A DNA stretch of 64,000 nucleotides from Dryas octopetala (Eukaryota; Streptophyta; Magnoliopsida; Rosales; Rosaceae). Positions 48,993 to 59,996 of this stretch are shown piece after piece. The first letter of the stretch is position 1. Each line of letters starts with the position of its first letter. The position numbers were made by a program, and so were the translations under genes. The DNA lies in assembly GCA_963921425.1 (NCBI GenBank), contig OY992837.1, positions 2,515,896 to 2,579,895 of the forward strand, written 5' to 3'. The notes under the pieces are model-generated. The model saw only the letters and a program-made list of their open reading frames with translations. It was not told where the DNA came from and searched no databases.

Positions 48993-49975
48993 AACAATCA
49001 CTGCTTGACAAGGGGCCTTGTGTTGTTCCAAAGCCAGTAGTGGTGAGACCAAAATGAAAAGCACCCAATTAATTAAGAGGCTAAGTATGTCTCACAGGAT
49101 CAATGCCAACTCTCCCACCAGGAGCCAAAACATCATTCAGCCATTCACAATAGTTGCATGAGAATCCAACTAGAGCTCAGCTGCTTTTCAGCCTAATAAT
49201 AAGAAAGACTAAAAGTTATCCAGAATCACACCTCAAGCCAGATGACACCAAAATTTTGAACTCAATCAATCTGAAACCCAAAATGAAGAGGCTACTTACA
49301 ATTTACTACTGCCAACATAACATATTAGAAACCCAATAAAAAAATGAAACAAAACGAGTTACCAAGGCTGTTTAGATACACCAAATTATTCAGCATTTTC
49401 CTATTATTTCACTCATAACTTCCAAAAGAGTAATAAAAATAGAAACTTCAAAGTTTTACAATCTAAAAATGCTGCAAACTATAAAACCCAGTTGAGCTGT
49501 CCACACTAGCACACCATCGCATAACTCAAACTAGAATTTTAATTTTTTTAAAAAATAAATAAAAGCAAAGCTGGTTATTTTCAAAACAATATCTCAGTCT
49601 AGACGTACAATCTCAAACTCATGATCCTCAGTAGGATAGCTTAAACCAAACAAAAAACAATTAAATTGTACATCTAACGTTGTTCAGTTATCAGTATTAC
49701 ACAGAGATGAAGAGGAAGAAGAGACGGTATGAGATTGTTGTTGTTTTTTTTACTGGTCATGGGATTTTTGCCGTTAAGAACGCATGTTGACAAAACAACC
49801 TGTGTTGGTTTCCTCCTCATCCAAACTCAATGAAAATACTTGACCAAAAAATCAATGAATTTTTTTTTTTTTTTTTGGTCTGATCGAACTCAATGAAAAT
49901 ACTACCGAACAAATTTTTTTAAAAAAATAATATGTCAACTTTTTGAAATAAAAATATACTGACATGCATTTCATA
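48993..49975 (-). pseudogene. Scrambled APP2 relic 2 (copy of relic 1)
   Basis: Same scrambled order as the relic after F-box A: exon-13 piece (48993-49052), exon 3/intron 2 (49075-49250), intron 1 (49265-49660), 5' flank (49670-49975). Small extra deletions, for example the loss of the intron edge after GGTGAGACC, show independent decay after the unit duplicated. Confidence 0.83.
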
Positions 49976-50045
49976 ATTTCATTCATAGAATGAAGTAACT
50001 GATCGAGGGAGGTAATATATATCTCATCTTTCTAAGTTATTCTAC

Positions 50046-50317
50046 TTTCTCTATGCTTCTTTCTATACTAAATAAGGATCGAACTAAGAAGAGGAGTTTT
50101 GTTTAATTCTCCTTCAAAAGCTAATTAATTTTCAGTACATAGTAGTACTATTTCTAAGTGAAAAATCAATTTATTCTTAAAGGAGAACTAAAATTTGCAT
50201 ATATTCTCCTCCATCCTCATGACAGTACGTATAATCTTATTCCTACCTTAGAACGAAATCAGAATATACATTATTTGACGTGGGTTTGAGTATAAAATCC
50301 AATATTAATTTAGCTCA
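50046..50317. other. Unique AT-rich spacer
   Basis: Sequence to the right of the duplication junction. No gene or repeat found. Confidence 0.5.
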
Positions 50318-51376
50318 ATTAGAAATGAAATGAAATGAAGAATCCAAGTTAAGTTGGTTGTTTATATTATGTTTTATATATTATATATATACAGCCAGCC
50401 TCAATTAGCTGGCTATGTCTATATATAGCAGCTTGAATATTTTTGTTTTAATTGTTTAATTTGTTCACAAACCAGAAGATCGAAAAAGGACTTTTGATGC
50501 ATGCTTGAGCAGCTAACATATGTTTATAAGACCAAAAAAGAAGCTATAAGTGCAAAAGCATATTGAAATCTGCCCTTTTATATATTAATTGATGCATGGT
50601 ACATGACACATAATCATGACTAAATTAGCAATATTCTCTACTAGATACCATCGACATGAAGGATCCTTTTTTCAGTTTCATTTACAATAAAAATGAACCT
50701 TAATCAAAGTGAAAAAGGCTATGTGCGTGTTGAAGCATTCTTTGTCATCTTAATTTCAGTAGTACACTTTATTTATCCCCATATATGCATGTAATTAGAA
50801 ATGAAATGAAATGAAGAATCCAAATTAAGTTGGTTGTTTATATTATGTTTTATATATATGCAGCCAGCAGCCTCTCAATTAGCTAGCTGGCTATGTACTA
50901 TATATAGCAGCTTGAATATTTTTTGTTTTTTAATTTGTTCACAAACCCAGAAGAAGAAAAAAGGACTTTTGATGCATGCATGAGCAGCTAACAAATGTTT
51001 ATCAGACCAAAAAAGAAGCTAGAAGTGCAAACGCATATTGAAATATGCCCTTTTATATATTGATGCATATGCATATATGCATGGTACATGACATGCACAC
51101 AATGACTAAGTTAGCAATATTAATTCTCTACTAGGTACCTTCGACTTGAAAGGATCCTTTTATATATCGATCAGTTTCATATATTTATAATAAAAATGAA
51201 ACTACCTTGATCAAAGTGAAAAAGGTAGGTGTTGGAGTAGTCCAACTACCTCCACTAATTCAATACATTCTGTGCATGCATGTTGAAGCATTAATTCTTT
51301 ATCTATCATCTTAATTTCAGTACATGCACTTTATTTATCCCCATTCCCCATATAGGCATATATACATGCATGTAAT
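50318..51376. repeat. Tandem duplication, period about 476 bp
   Basis: Two head-to-tail copies starting ATTAGAAATGAAATGAAATG at 50318 and 50794, each running through AGCTGGCTATGT, TATATAGCAGCTTGAATATT and TTTATTTATCCCCAT to CATGCATGTAAT (50793 and 51376). The copies differ by small indels and TA/GCATAT expansions, so this is not recent. No coding capacity. Confidence 0.85.
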
Positions 51377-51495
51377 ATCCTCCATATATATATGCCACTT
51401 CACACAAAATTGAACAAAACAAAAAACTGGGTACGTACGCAGCAATGAATCAGACAATATATCACAAACCCCAAACAAACCAATGGTCCAATAGT

Positions 51496-51635
51496 ATATA
51501 TGCATGTGTTTTAGTGTGTGAAACTGGGTATGACACATATATAGTATGTACGGGTTTTAGTGTCAAACTGGATAATACTATGTGTGAAACTGGGTATGAC
51601 ACATAGTATGTGTTTTAGTGTGTGAAACTGTGAAT
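51496..51635. repeat. Short tandem array around TGTGAAACTGGGTATGACAC
   Basis: Two to three imperfect copies of a GTTTTAGTGTGTGAAACTGGGTATGACACATA-like unit just left of the solo LTR. Confidence 0.7.
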
Positions 51636-51665
51636 ACATTAAGTTTCACCTTCCATCTAACCTCC

Positions 51666-52699
51666 TGTTGATGCAAATTCCCGTGAGGTAGATGCAACAA
51701 CTTAGAGATGGTGACTTGGCTGATCCGAAGCCTTGCTGGACGATGATGTGGATGTTGATTGAGATCTTCCTGTAGACAAACACAAAATCAAGGGAGATGG
51801 ACCGGTGTGGTACCAGCCAAACACGCTCCGATGATGAAGTCAGTGATATGTGTTTGGTGGTGTTTGGATAGAAGTGAGGAAGAACTGGTGATGAACTTGG
51901 GAGAATGGGAAGAACAAGGCAAATGTTCTGGGTTTCTCAGAAAGTTCAAGTGAGCTTTTGGGGATTTTTTGTAAGTGTTTGTCTGGTAAGGAGTTGATAG
52001 CTAGATTTATGGACTGATCCCCCCATTTGTGCATATATGGTGCCTTATATAGGCAAAGGAAAACTTGATGAGTAAGTTACCTGCATGTGAATGAATGGCT
52101 GCCAGAGACCCACGCGCTTGGTCAGAACTAGTTGCATGCACAGCTACTCACCTCCTCAGTATTCAATGTTGCATTGAATGCTCCATTAAATACAAGGTTG
52201 GAAGGTTCAGACAAACTACCCCAATAGTCATGAATGCAGGCTGGATATTCTATCTGTCAGAGGATTTGTGTCAGGTGCATTCAAGTGTGGCGGTTCATCC
52301 CAACGTGATCTTCCTGGGAATGGCGGCGGAGAGCCGAGCCGACCCGAGCATATGTTCCTATGCGTATGCATGAAGCCCATGTGTGATCGGATCGGACATG
52401 GGATTCCAGACCGAGCCGGTCCAATAAAAAGGGTTCCTCCGAGCACTAATTGGTCGACGCCAGAACTCGAAAGGAGGTTACTTTCTGTGCCGAGCCGAGC
52501 CGAGCCGGGATGATCGTGGAAAGATGGACACTCAATCCCTTGGAAGATCATCAGTTCGGCTCGGACCGAACATGGAGAACTCGGCATGGAGATCCGATCT
52601 GAGCTGGCGGAGGAAGTGCTGACGTGGAGGTCAAAATCTGACCAGCCACGTGTCCGGCCCTGATTGGCTGTTGGATTGGTGTGGGTTTATCCACAAACA
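51666..52699 (-). mobile_element. Solo LTR, Ty3/gypsy-like, with CCTCC target duplication
   Basis: A 1034-bp segment bounded by TGTTGATGC and CCACAAACA, that is TG...CA ends, flanked on both sides by the 5-bp duplication CCTCC (51661-51665 and 52700-52704). On the minus strand it has an LTR promoter-like CTATATAAGGCACC near 52043-52056. This is followed by the ATCATCGGAGCGTGTTTGGC type of motif common near the R/U5 part of plant gypsy LTRs. The U3 part has GC-rich CCGAG repeats. There is no internal domain or second LTR, so it is a product of LTR-LTR recombination. Confidence 0.85.
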
Positions 52700-52704
52700 C
52701 CTCC

Positions 52705-53859
52705 TTAATTTGAAAACTCCATATTAAGTTTTTTTACAGAGGTTAGCGATGTCTTCTACTATCCTGAGGTTAGCAATATATGCTATCATACAAATTGATG
52801 CCACCGAAATTATTAATGTATGATGGAGATGATACATTTGAGTACTCTCTCCATTCACCAGTCTCAGAAGATCGAGAAGATCTAGCTGCACTTTGAATTT
52901 GCAACAAGCTCTCTCATCATCAGGAAAGATTAATCTCACAACTTTGCACTTATTCTCAGTATTAAGCTGGATGATTTTACCTAACGAAACGACAAAATTA
53001 GATCAGATAACCACTGAATCTGACTCTGGAGTTGTCATAAATAATATCAAGAGCCAAAATTAAAAGGCTTTATTGGGAAAATCTGATTCTGGCCTTTGGT
53101 GAAAGAATTTCGTGATCTTTCTTATGGTAGTGCGTGACGCAGCAAGAAAATAGGAAAGTCTCAAATACAAGAATACAGCTGGAATCCACCATATATATTG
53201 AGAAAAGTCTCAAGGATTTTATTAAAAGACTAAATTAAGATAATAAAATACACAGCAACTATGCCTTTATGTGGGCATCAAATCCTATATTATGATGACT
53301 CAAGTTGTACAATGTGTATATTTGTAATCTGATACTTGAAGAAATTTCTAAAATGGCATGGCCTAGAAATTAAAATCAACATATAGTTTAGGTTGATAGA
53401 CTTTAGCTCCACTTCTTATACGTACTAGCTAGTGAAGAAGCGTAACACATTAATTTTGTCCATAGAGTCATAGACTTTAGCTCAGATACCAAACCCACAA
53501 ACCAGAAGAAGAAAAAGGAGGAATTAATGCTAGCAATACAATTGACGGACGTGGCTCTGAAACTGGCTGCCCCAGGTTTTAAAAACCAGCAGATACCAAA
53601 TTTAACAAGGCTCTTAATTAGGTTTAAATACAAAGTTGACACATTCTTATACATAATTTCCTATATATATAACTGGGTACGTACGTAGCAATGAATCAGA
53701 TAGACAATCACCAACCCCAAACAAAGCAATTAACCTCAGTAGATCACACTCACCATATATTGAAACACCATTGATTTGAATTTCGACAACCTTTTTCCCT
53801 ACAGCCTCAACTTAATTTTTTGGTGAGATATTGCATGTACCCGGCCCCTTTGCTACACT
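52705..53859. other. Spacer upstream of the RNase-like gene
   Basis: AT-rich sequence between the solo LTR and the RNase promoter. The reading frames here are short and show no family signature. Confidence 0.5.
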
Positions 53860-53867
53860 TATAAATA
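53860..53867 (+). promoter_or_regulatory. TATA box of the RNase-like gene
   Basis: TATAAATA about 115 bp before the ATG, giving a leader of about 85-90 nt. The repeated AAATAGTGGTGAA next to it is duplicated in the leader (53864 and 53920). An in-frame TAG precedes the ATG. Confidence 0.6.
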
Positions 53868-53982
53868 GTGGTGAACAACACAGATCGAACACCTACATTA
53901 CCTACAGCGCGCCTACATCTAAATAGTGGTGAAGTACAACACAGAGAGAAAACCTACCTAGCTTTCATTAATACCCAGAATA

Positions 53983-54661
53983 ATGTTTATAATATATATA
54001 TGTACACTCCTGATGTTGCCTCAAGCTAAGGCATTTGACTTCTTCCAGTTTGTGTTGCAATACCAAACTGCTGTCTGTGCACAAAGTTCGTGCTCGGTAA
54101 CACCTTCTGCTGTCTTCACAATTCACGGCTTATGGCCGTCGAATTACAAAGGCCGGGACCCAACTGGTGCAAAAGCTAAGGTTGACCGAACCAGTTAAGG
54201 TATATAGATATATAATAGTTTCACTAATTAATTATATATAATGAAGTTAATTATAATCTGATTATCCTTTGGTTTTTCTAATTTTCATTGATCAGTTGAC
54301 GGCCATGGAGCCAAAATTGGCTCCAATATGGCCAAATTTACTGGTCACCAGCACAAACATGGGTTTCTGGGGTCATGAGTGGATAGCCCATGGGTCAGTA
54401 TCCCAGCTATCACAAGATGCATATTTCCAGAAATGCATAAACCTTGCTAAAAACAATGTGACGTCACTGTTGGAGAAAGCCGGAATCCGTCCGGAGAGGA
54501 AAAAGAGGACAGCGGCGGAGCTTGAAACAGCAATTAACGGGACGACCAAAAAGCAACCGACGCTGAGGTGCTATGGATCAACTCAGATCCTTTACGAGGT
54601 CATTCTTTGCTTTGACAAAGCTGGGGCAAGCCCTGTGGACTGTCCTCCCCGCCAAGAATAG
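53983..54661 (+). CDS. S-RNase-like T2 ribonuclease
   Basis: Secreted T2-type ribonuclease resembling Rosaceae S-RNases. Model: exon 1 53983-54180, intron 54181-54295 (AAG|GTTGAC to GATCAG), exon 2 54296-54661; 187 residues, basic (net about +5). Signal peptide MFIIYICTLLMLPQAKA, then FDFFQFVLQY at the mature start. Active site I, FTIHGLWPSN, has the catalytic His; active site II, FWGHEWIAHG, keeps Glu and His but has Ala for the usual Lys. The intron falls in the hypervariable-region position, followed by LTAMEPKLAPIWPN. First cysteine pair VC/SC present. The pair normally after HGLWPS and in HGTC is missing at both sites (here HGSVS), and the final cysteine is lost as the protein ends at DCPPRQE. 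It is shorter than the usual 220 or so. Using the other donors (54194 or 54200) breaks the frame. Possibly active, diverged or decaying; not an ordinary S-allele. Confidence 0.82.
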
Positions 54662-55950
54662 ACATCATCTACTAAATAAAATATACATGCAACTTGCATG
54701 GGATCGATAATATATCAGAGTACGTACGTTGTAATAAATAAACACTTTTTGTAGTTCCATATATCTCTATTCATAACACGTACGTTACCCATGGATTAAT
54801 TGATCCCTTTTCTTTTATTTTTGAGTATTTTTATATATATAGTAGCCAAACAGAGTTTGACATATACCCTGTAGTTTGTTTAATGGTTTGGATGTACTTT
54901 GACCTCTTTATTTTGCTTTGGTCTTTACCCATGCCTTAAGATAAACTAATAGCAATTAAACACCTTGTCAGTTTTCTACTTATTCCCCCAAACAATTAAT
55001 GTTTTATTGTCATTCAATCACTGCTTAGTGTAAGTCCAGGTCCAGGGTAAAAAAAAAAAGTGTCCAGAAAATAACATCAGGCCAGTAAATAATACAAATT
55101 GCATGGGTTATTGCGGGTAGCTCCATCCTCCCCCGCCGGCCACCAAGGTGGCTTAATTGCCATGTGGTGGAGGATGAAGCTGCACCCGTTGCCGGAAAAC
55201 AGGTGCCAGGTGGAGTGAGTTTATCATTTTCCTTTTAAAATGATGTTTTCAATTTGTATCGGGCCATAAAATTGGCTTGGATTGGGTTTGCCAATTGCAT
55301 TGGGATAGGGTTCAAAAACGCCATATTCCAGTTGGGCTCATAAAATCATTGACAAAGCCCATCTACCAGCCTGACGGGCCATGTCATTGGTAATCCGGCC
55401 TTTTCATCTATATATGATAATTTTGCTTCGACCATGTCATGTTTACTGTGGACATTGAAGGGGATCAAGCTTGCTTTAGTTTAGTTTAAAACAGATGTAT
55501 GCAATTTCTTCGTGAAAAACAAACTCATCAAAAGACCTTCCAGTCCAGTCCAGTCGTAACTCAATGAACTTTTGTCGCCGTTTGTTTTTCGAGTATTGAA
55601 ATTTGTACACATTTTAGTACCAATGATTGAGCTTGAGAATGATGAATGAGACATGTGCTCTAATGATGATTATCAAAGTCTGCATAACTCTGATAAGAAG
55701 GATGATGAAGATAATGTTATTAAACTTATCGCATCATGGTTGGCTATGCTGGTATTTAACCCCAACAATAATAACTCACCAAACGGAAGTCAATTCTTCA
55801 TTTTAAATATTAAGAATTCTTGAAAGGTTTTCTAATTTATGGACCTAAGTAAAATTTACCCATACTAGGGTATTTATTTTGAACTTGAGCCGAAAGTTTT
55901 GCTTCGTCCAATAAAGGAAGTGGCCCATAAAAGTAGCCCAGTACCTTTTT
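54662..55950. other. Spacer between the RNase-like gene and F-box C
   Basis: RNase 3' flank followed by unassigned sequence. No coding signature found; one stretch near 55700-55770 is slightly coding-like (GATGATGAAGATAATG) but too short to identify. Confidence 0.5.
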
Positions 55951-55954
55951 TTCT

Positions 55955-56189
55955 GTCCGAAGCCCAACACTTCTTATTAAACTTAGAACTAGTTACAGCA
56001 GTGCAGTCCTAGCCTCCTAGGTGGAAACCTTATCCAACGTGGCCAAACCTCGTTCCTAGCGATGGCAATTCGGACAAGGGGACAAAGTAAAACATAAAAC
56101 TCGGTAGCCATTACGAAAAATCACCAACCCCAAAGAAACCTCAGCATTCAGAACTCAGAAGCTATTACCACAACGCGAAGCTTCCAGAG
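55955..56189 (+). promoter_or_regulatory. F-box C upstream region and 5'UTR exon
   Basis: Homologous to the regions before F-box A and B (CAGTGCAGTCCTA, ACTTATCCAACGTGGCCAAA-like text) but more diverged. It ends in the same donor GAG|GTAAGT at 56190. Confidence 0.6.
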
Positions 56190-56837
56190 GTAAGTTAGAG
56201 TTTCTGCTTCCAGAGGTAAACTTTGACTAGCTTATTGGAGGTTGAGGTTGAGCTTCTGATATTGAATTGTTAGGTGATGTGGTCGGAGTAAATTTTTGGT
56301 TTTTGGGTTAATAATTCTGTGATTTTCGTGATGGGTTTCTGGAATTGGATCCGTTTGTTTGATGTCAATAAACAAGTGATGGATTGATTTCTTTTGTTTT
56401 CGAGCATTTTAAAAATAGGCAAACAGCAAGTTAGATATATACCACCCTGTTCAGTTGTTTGGTTTCGTTTTCCATAGTCATTTGACCCGTTTTCAAGTGT
56501 AAGATCAAGTCCTGCTAAACTTTAATTCAACAAACCTCCAAGCCTTAGTTTTGGTTTTTCATTTTTGTATCTTATGCTGAAATTTAACATAATTTTCTCA
56601 TTGTTCATATATTCATTCTAATCTATTGGATTATGTGAAAACCCACACGGAATTCTCTTTGGTTTCGTTACATTTCTTGTTGTCATGCTGAATCTATATT
56701 GTGTGCAACTCAAAATTTATTTAGTCCTATTTTAGATACCATTGGAATTTTCGAATAAGACAATTGATTGGATTCTCACTCTGGACCCTGGTGTTCTTTT
56801 TCTCTATGTTTGTGTGATGAATGCCTACAGAGCAGCA

Positions 56838-58052
56838 ATGACCGAGTTGTGTAAAATGTCGGAAGATATGATAGTGCAAATCCTGGCAAGGTTGCCTCCC
56901 AAATCTCTTATGCGATTCAAATGCGTCCATAAGTCATGGAACGCTCTATTCAATGACCCAAGCTTTGTGGCCAAACATCTCTCCAATTCCATAGACAATA
57001 AACTATCATCCTCTACTTGTATCCTTCTCAAGAGGCAACTTTTAATTGGCACGGACGATAGGGAGGACAAAGATTTATGGTCCTGGCTTAATCTTTGCAA
57101 TGATAATGATAGTGATGAACATAACATTCAGTGTCTTGTTGAGGACCTAAATGTTCCCCTTTATACAGATCCAAACCGCGATATAACTTGCCTTAACATT
57201 GTAGATCATTGCCATGGGATAATTTGTCTAACTGATTATGGTGAGAATGCTTTTCTATGCAATCCAGCAATCGATGAATTCAAGCTTCTTCCCAAGTCGT
57301 GCCTTCTTCTACCTCCCCCAGAGGAAGAAGGTGGACTGGAGACGATGACTGATGTTATGGGATTTGGCTATGATCCCAAAGCTAAAGATTACAAGGTTGT
57401 TAGAATTGTAAGAAATGTAAGAAATATTTATTCGGGGCAAATTATTTGCCCTCCTCACATGACAGAGGTATATACAATGGGTACTGATTCTTGGAGAGAG
57501 ATGAAGATTGATCTACCAAGTTCTCCCTTCACGGCTCCTTATTTTCAGATGTATTTCAAGGGAATTTATTATTGGTGGGCACTACATGAAGAACACACAA
57601 AAGTAATCCTTTCATTTGATATGGGTGATGAGGTATTTTATAATATATCTCTTCCAGATCCTAACCCTCTATGTTATGACAACCTTGCTGTGTGGAATGA
57701 ATCCATTGCTTATTTTTCCATTGAAGCAAAAGGTGGGGTTCTTGAGTATTGTAAAGTATGGTTGATGGATGACTTTGGTGGAGTTAAGGGTTCATGGACA
57801 AAACACTTAACCATTAGATCCTTAGTGGGCTTTGAATTTGAAATGCCATTGCTATTTTGGAAGAGTGATGAGCTTCTTATGATTGGCACTAACGGAACTG
57901 TTGTCTCTTATAATGTTAGCACGCAAACCCTCAAGTATCTTTCTTTTCCTCCTATTCCTGGTGAGCTTAAATTTTTTCAAGTTATTGGTTATGTGAATAG
58001 CATTGTTCCAGTCAAGCAAGGCAACAAGCTCGGGGGCATAGATCTTTCTTGA
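56838..58052 (+). CDS. F-box protein C, SLF/SFBB-like (FBA domain)
   Basis: 404 residues, same architecture as A and B: F-box MSEDMIVQILARLPPKSLMR, FBA motifs, stop after GGIDLS. The 5'UTR intron is 56190-56830; about 125 bp in it (near 56493-56618) is absent from the A and B introns. It lies on the far side of the RNase-like gene, 2.2 kb beyond it, and lacks the APP2 relics that follow A and B. Private changes include SPFTAPYF and SIEAKGG. Predicted SCF substrate receptor; target unknown. Confidence 0.9.
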   Translation: MTELCKMSEDMIVQILARLPPKSLMRFKCVHKSWNALFNDPSFVAKHLSNSIDNKLSSSTCILLKRQLLIGTDDREDKDLWSWLNLCNDNDSDEHNIQCLVEDLNVPLYTDPNRDITCLNIVDHCHGIICLTDYGENAFLCNPAIDEFKLLPKSCLLLPPPEEEGGLETMTDVMGFGYDPKAKDYKVVRIVRNVRNIYSGQIICPPHMTEVYTMGTDSWREMKIDLPSSPFTAPYFQMYFKGIYYWWALHEEHTKVILSFDMGDEVFYNISLPDPNPLCYDNLAVWNESIAYFSIEAKGGVLEYCKVWLMDDFGGVKGSWTKHLTIRSLVGFEFEMPLLFWKSDELLMIGTNGTVVSYNVSTQTLKYLSFPPIPGELKFFQVIGYVNSIVPVKQGNKLGGIDLS

Positions 58053-58780
58053 AATTTAATTTCTTACTCTTTATCATATTTGTAAGCTTGATAAAATTTG
58101 TATCAATGTCGACGGAAGTTTGTTGAAATCATAAATCTTCTTATCCTGGCATAAGTATTACTGGTTGTTTATCCTGACATGAGTACTATTTCTATGTGAA
58201 AATCAATTCATTCTTGAAGGGGAAATAACATTTGCATAATTGCATGTAAGCTTCCTTTCAAAAACAGTGTGTATTGACTCAAGAACAGTACTGCACACTG
58301 GTTTTGTTAGGGAAGCTTACAATATTTTGCAACAATTTGTGGTTAACTATATATTTTCAAGACAAGTAAGCATAGTTAGCGTCCCTTAAACAAAATTAAG
58401 TCTGAAATGTTTTTGTTGGATAAATGTAGCATCTTTTAAGTAAAAAACGTAACATCTTCAATGACTTAAGTGAAAAGAGTCAAATTTGCACGACCATATT
58501 ACCAGATATTCGTGATTTGAATCCAAACATTTTGGGTGCTTTCAGCAGGCAAATTATAGGTTCATGTTAGATGTTGCTGCATTGAAATTGTTGTTTGCTC
58601 CACATAAACGTTGAAACAAGTATCTTGTCTATTAAACTAGAAGAGAATTTTAATAATATTCAAATAATTTAATGAGTACATGACACCTTTCCAGCTTCTT
58701 CTTCTTCATTTTTTCCTTTTATATATATTGGGATTTTTCCAGCTTGTTATATATATGATTTCATTAATATTAGTCTCTCA
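58053..58780. other. 3' flank of F-box C and spacer
   Basis: The first 110 or so bases match the 3' flanks of F-box A and B, then the similarity ends. The rest is AT-rich with no gene seen. Confidence 0.5.
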
Positions 58781-58786
58781 GGCTCC

Positions 58787-59475
58787 GTTTGGGATTGGGT
58801 GAAGAACCCAAAAGCTGCTGTGGATGACAATTCTCAATCTCCTATAGCAGTTTTAGTGTTTGGTAAAAAAATAAAAAACTGTTTTTCTCCACAATTCTCA
58901 ACTCCCCACAACAAAAACAGAAAACAGGTTTCTAAGTGCTTTTAAAAGCTGCAGTGACTCGCAACAACAATGAATATTTTATTTTACCTATAATACCCTC
59001 ATTGATTTCTATAATTTTTGTTTGTTTATTTTAAATTAAAAAATATGTTCATTGTTAGTTATATTTTATATTGTGATAATTAATTATGATATTTTATTTA
59101 TACAATTAAAATTATAATATACCTAAAAAAAATAATAGGCATACTTATTTAATAATGTTGTTCTTAAAAAAATTAATGCTAATAAAAATTTGTAGTCAAA
59201 AATTTCAAAAACAAGTAAAAAAAAAACATTTTATTTTTACCAAACAAATAAGTGAAATGCACTTTCAGCATCATGTCCATGTTAGTAATTATACACAGTT
59301 ACAACATTTTTATATTAACATTTACCAAACACTTTGATACTATTTTTTGCACTCACAGCACTTTTGAAAACATAGTTTACCAAACACTCAACTGTTTTAC
59401 TTTACAGCTGACTTCACTTCACAGTTGTTTTACTTCACAGCTGTTTTTTCTCACAGCAATACCAAACTGTCCCTT
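58787..59475. mobile_element. Degenerate hAT-type MITE
   Basis: Begins GGCTCCGTTTGGGATTGG and ends ATACCAAACTGTCCC, an inverted pair of the GGnnnnGTTTGG type typical of plant hAT MITEs, with many internal GTTTGGT / ACCAAAC and CACAGCTGTTTT motifs. TTAATAT occurs near both ends but not flush on the left, so exact borders are uncertain. No transposase. Confidence 0.6.
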
Positions 59476-59996
59476 AATATGTTTGTTTGAAACATTGATA
59501 ATAAATAAATCCTACTTTTTTGGGGTATTAATTTTGTGTTTGTGTTTATTATTATTTTTTTTGGCCTGGTGTGTTTGTGTTTAAAACGAAGTTGTTTTAA
59601 TAGTTGATGATCCAACCATTTATTGAATCCAAATTTGTAAGAACAAATTTAGAAATGAATTCACGACATATTTTGAGAGTTACACCCGTGCATTTATCAC
59701 CATTGAATTTATAATATATGGTCAATGGATCATTGATGTGTTACTGGATGATATTTCCTCTTTATAATTAAAGTCTCTGTTCCTGAAACAAAACAAAAAA
59801 ACTTACTTTTTAATTTAAACGACATGCCGTCGATGAAGATCGCCAAATCTCACTTCATTCTCTCACTCCCACTTTCTCTTTCACTCCCATTTTCTCTCTC
59901 ACTCCCACTTTTTCAGGCCTCAGCTAGTCCCTAGATCTTCGACCTGATCCAGTTCAAGTTCGAATATCCCCATTTCCAGAGCTCCAAACTTCGTCA
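59476..59996 (+). promoter_or_regulatory. AXR4 upstream region
   Basis: AT-rich flank, then a leader with three CTCTCACTCCCA-like repeats at 59859-59912 before the ATG at 59997. No other gene. Confidence 0.5.

Larger units (their letters stand above)
44365..50045. repeat. Tandem duplication unit B
   Basis: The second copy of the unit: APP2 intron-1 text, APP2 exon 1, leader, F-box B, APP2 relics, ending in the same ATTCTAC at 50045. Without the insertion at 45167-46468 it is about 4.38 kb, against 4.46 kb for unit A. Confidence 0.85.

Noticed and set aside
52095-52587. Open frames within 51759-52587
   Set aside because: They fall inside the solo LTR, which normally has no coding function. 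Their GC-rich CCGAG repeats explain the open frames.
53403-53654. 83-codon minus-strand frame upstream of the RNase gene
   Set aside because: No recognisable domain, AT-rich composition and no conserved start context.
54194-54200. Calling the RNase-like gene a frameshifted pseudogene
   Set aside because: The donor at 54181 gives a clean in-frame join at the expected hypervariable-region intron, so the break is not proven.
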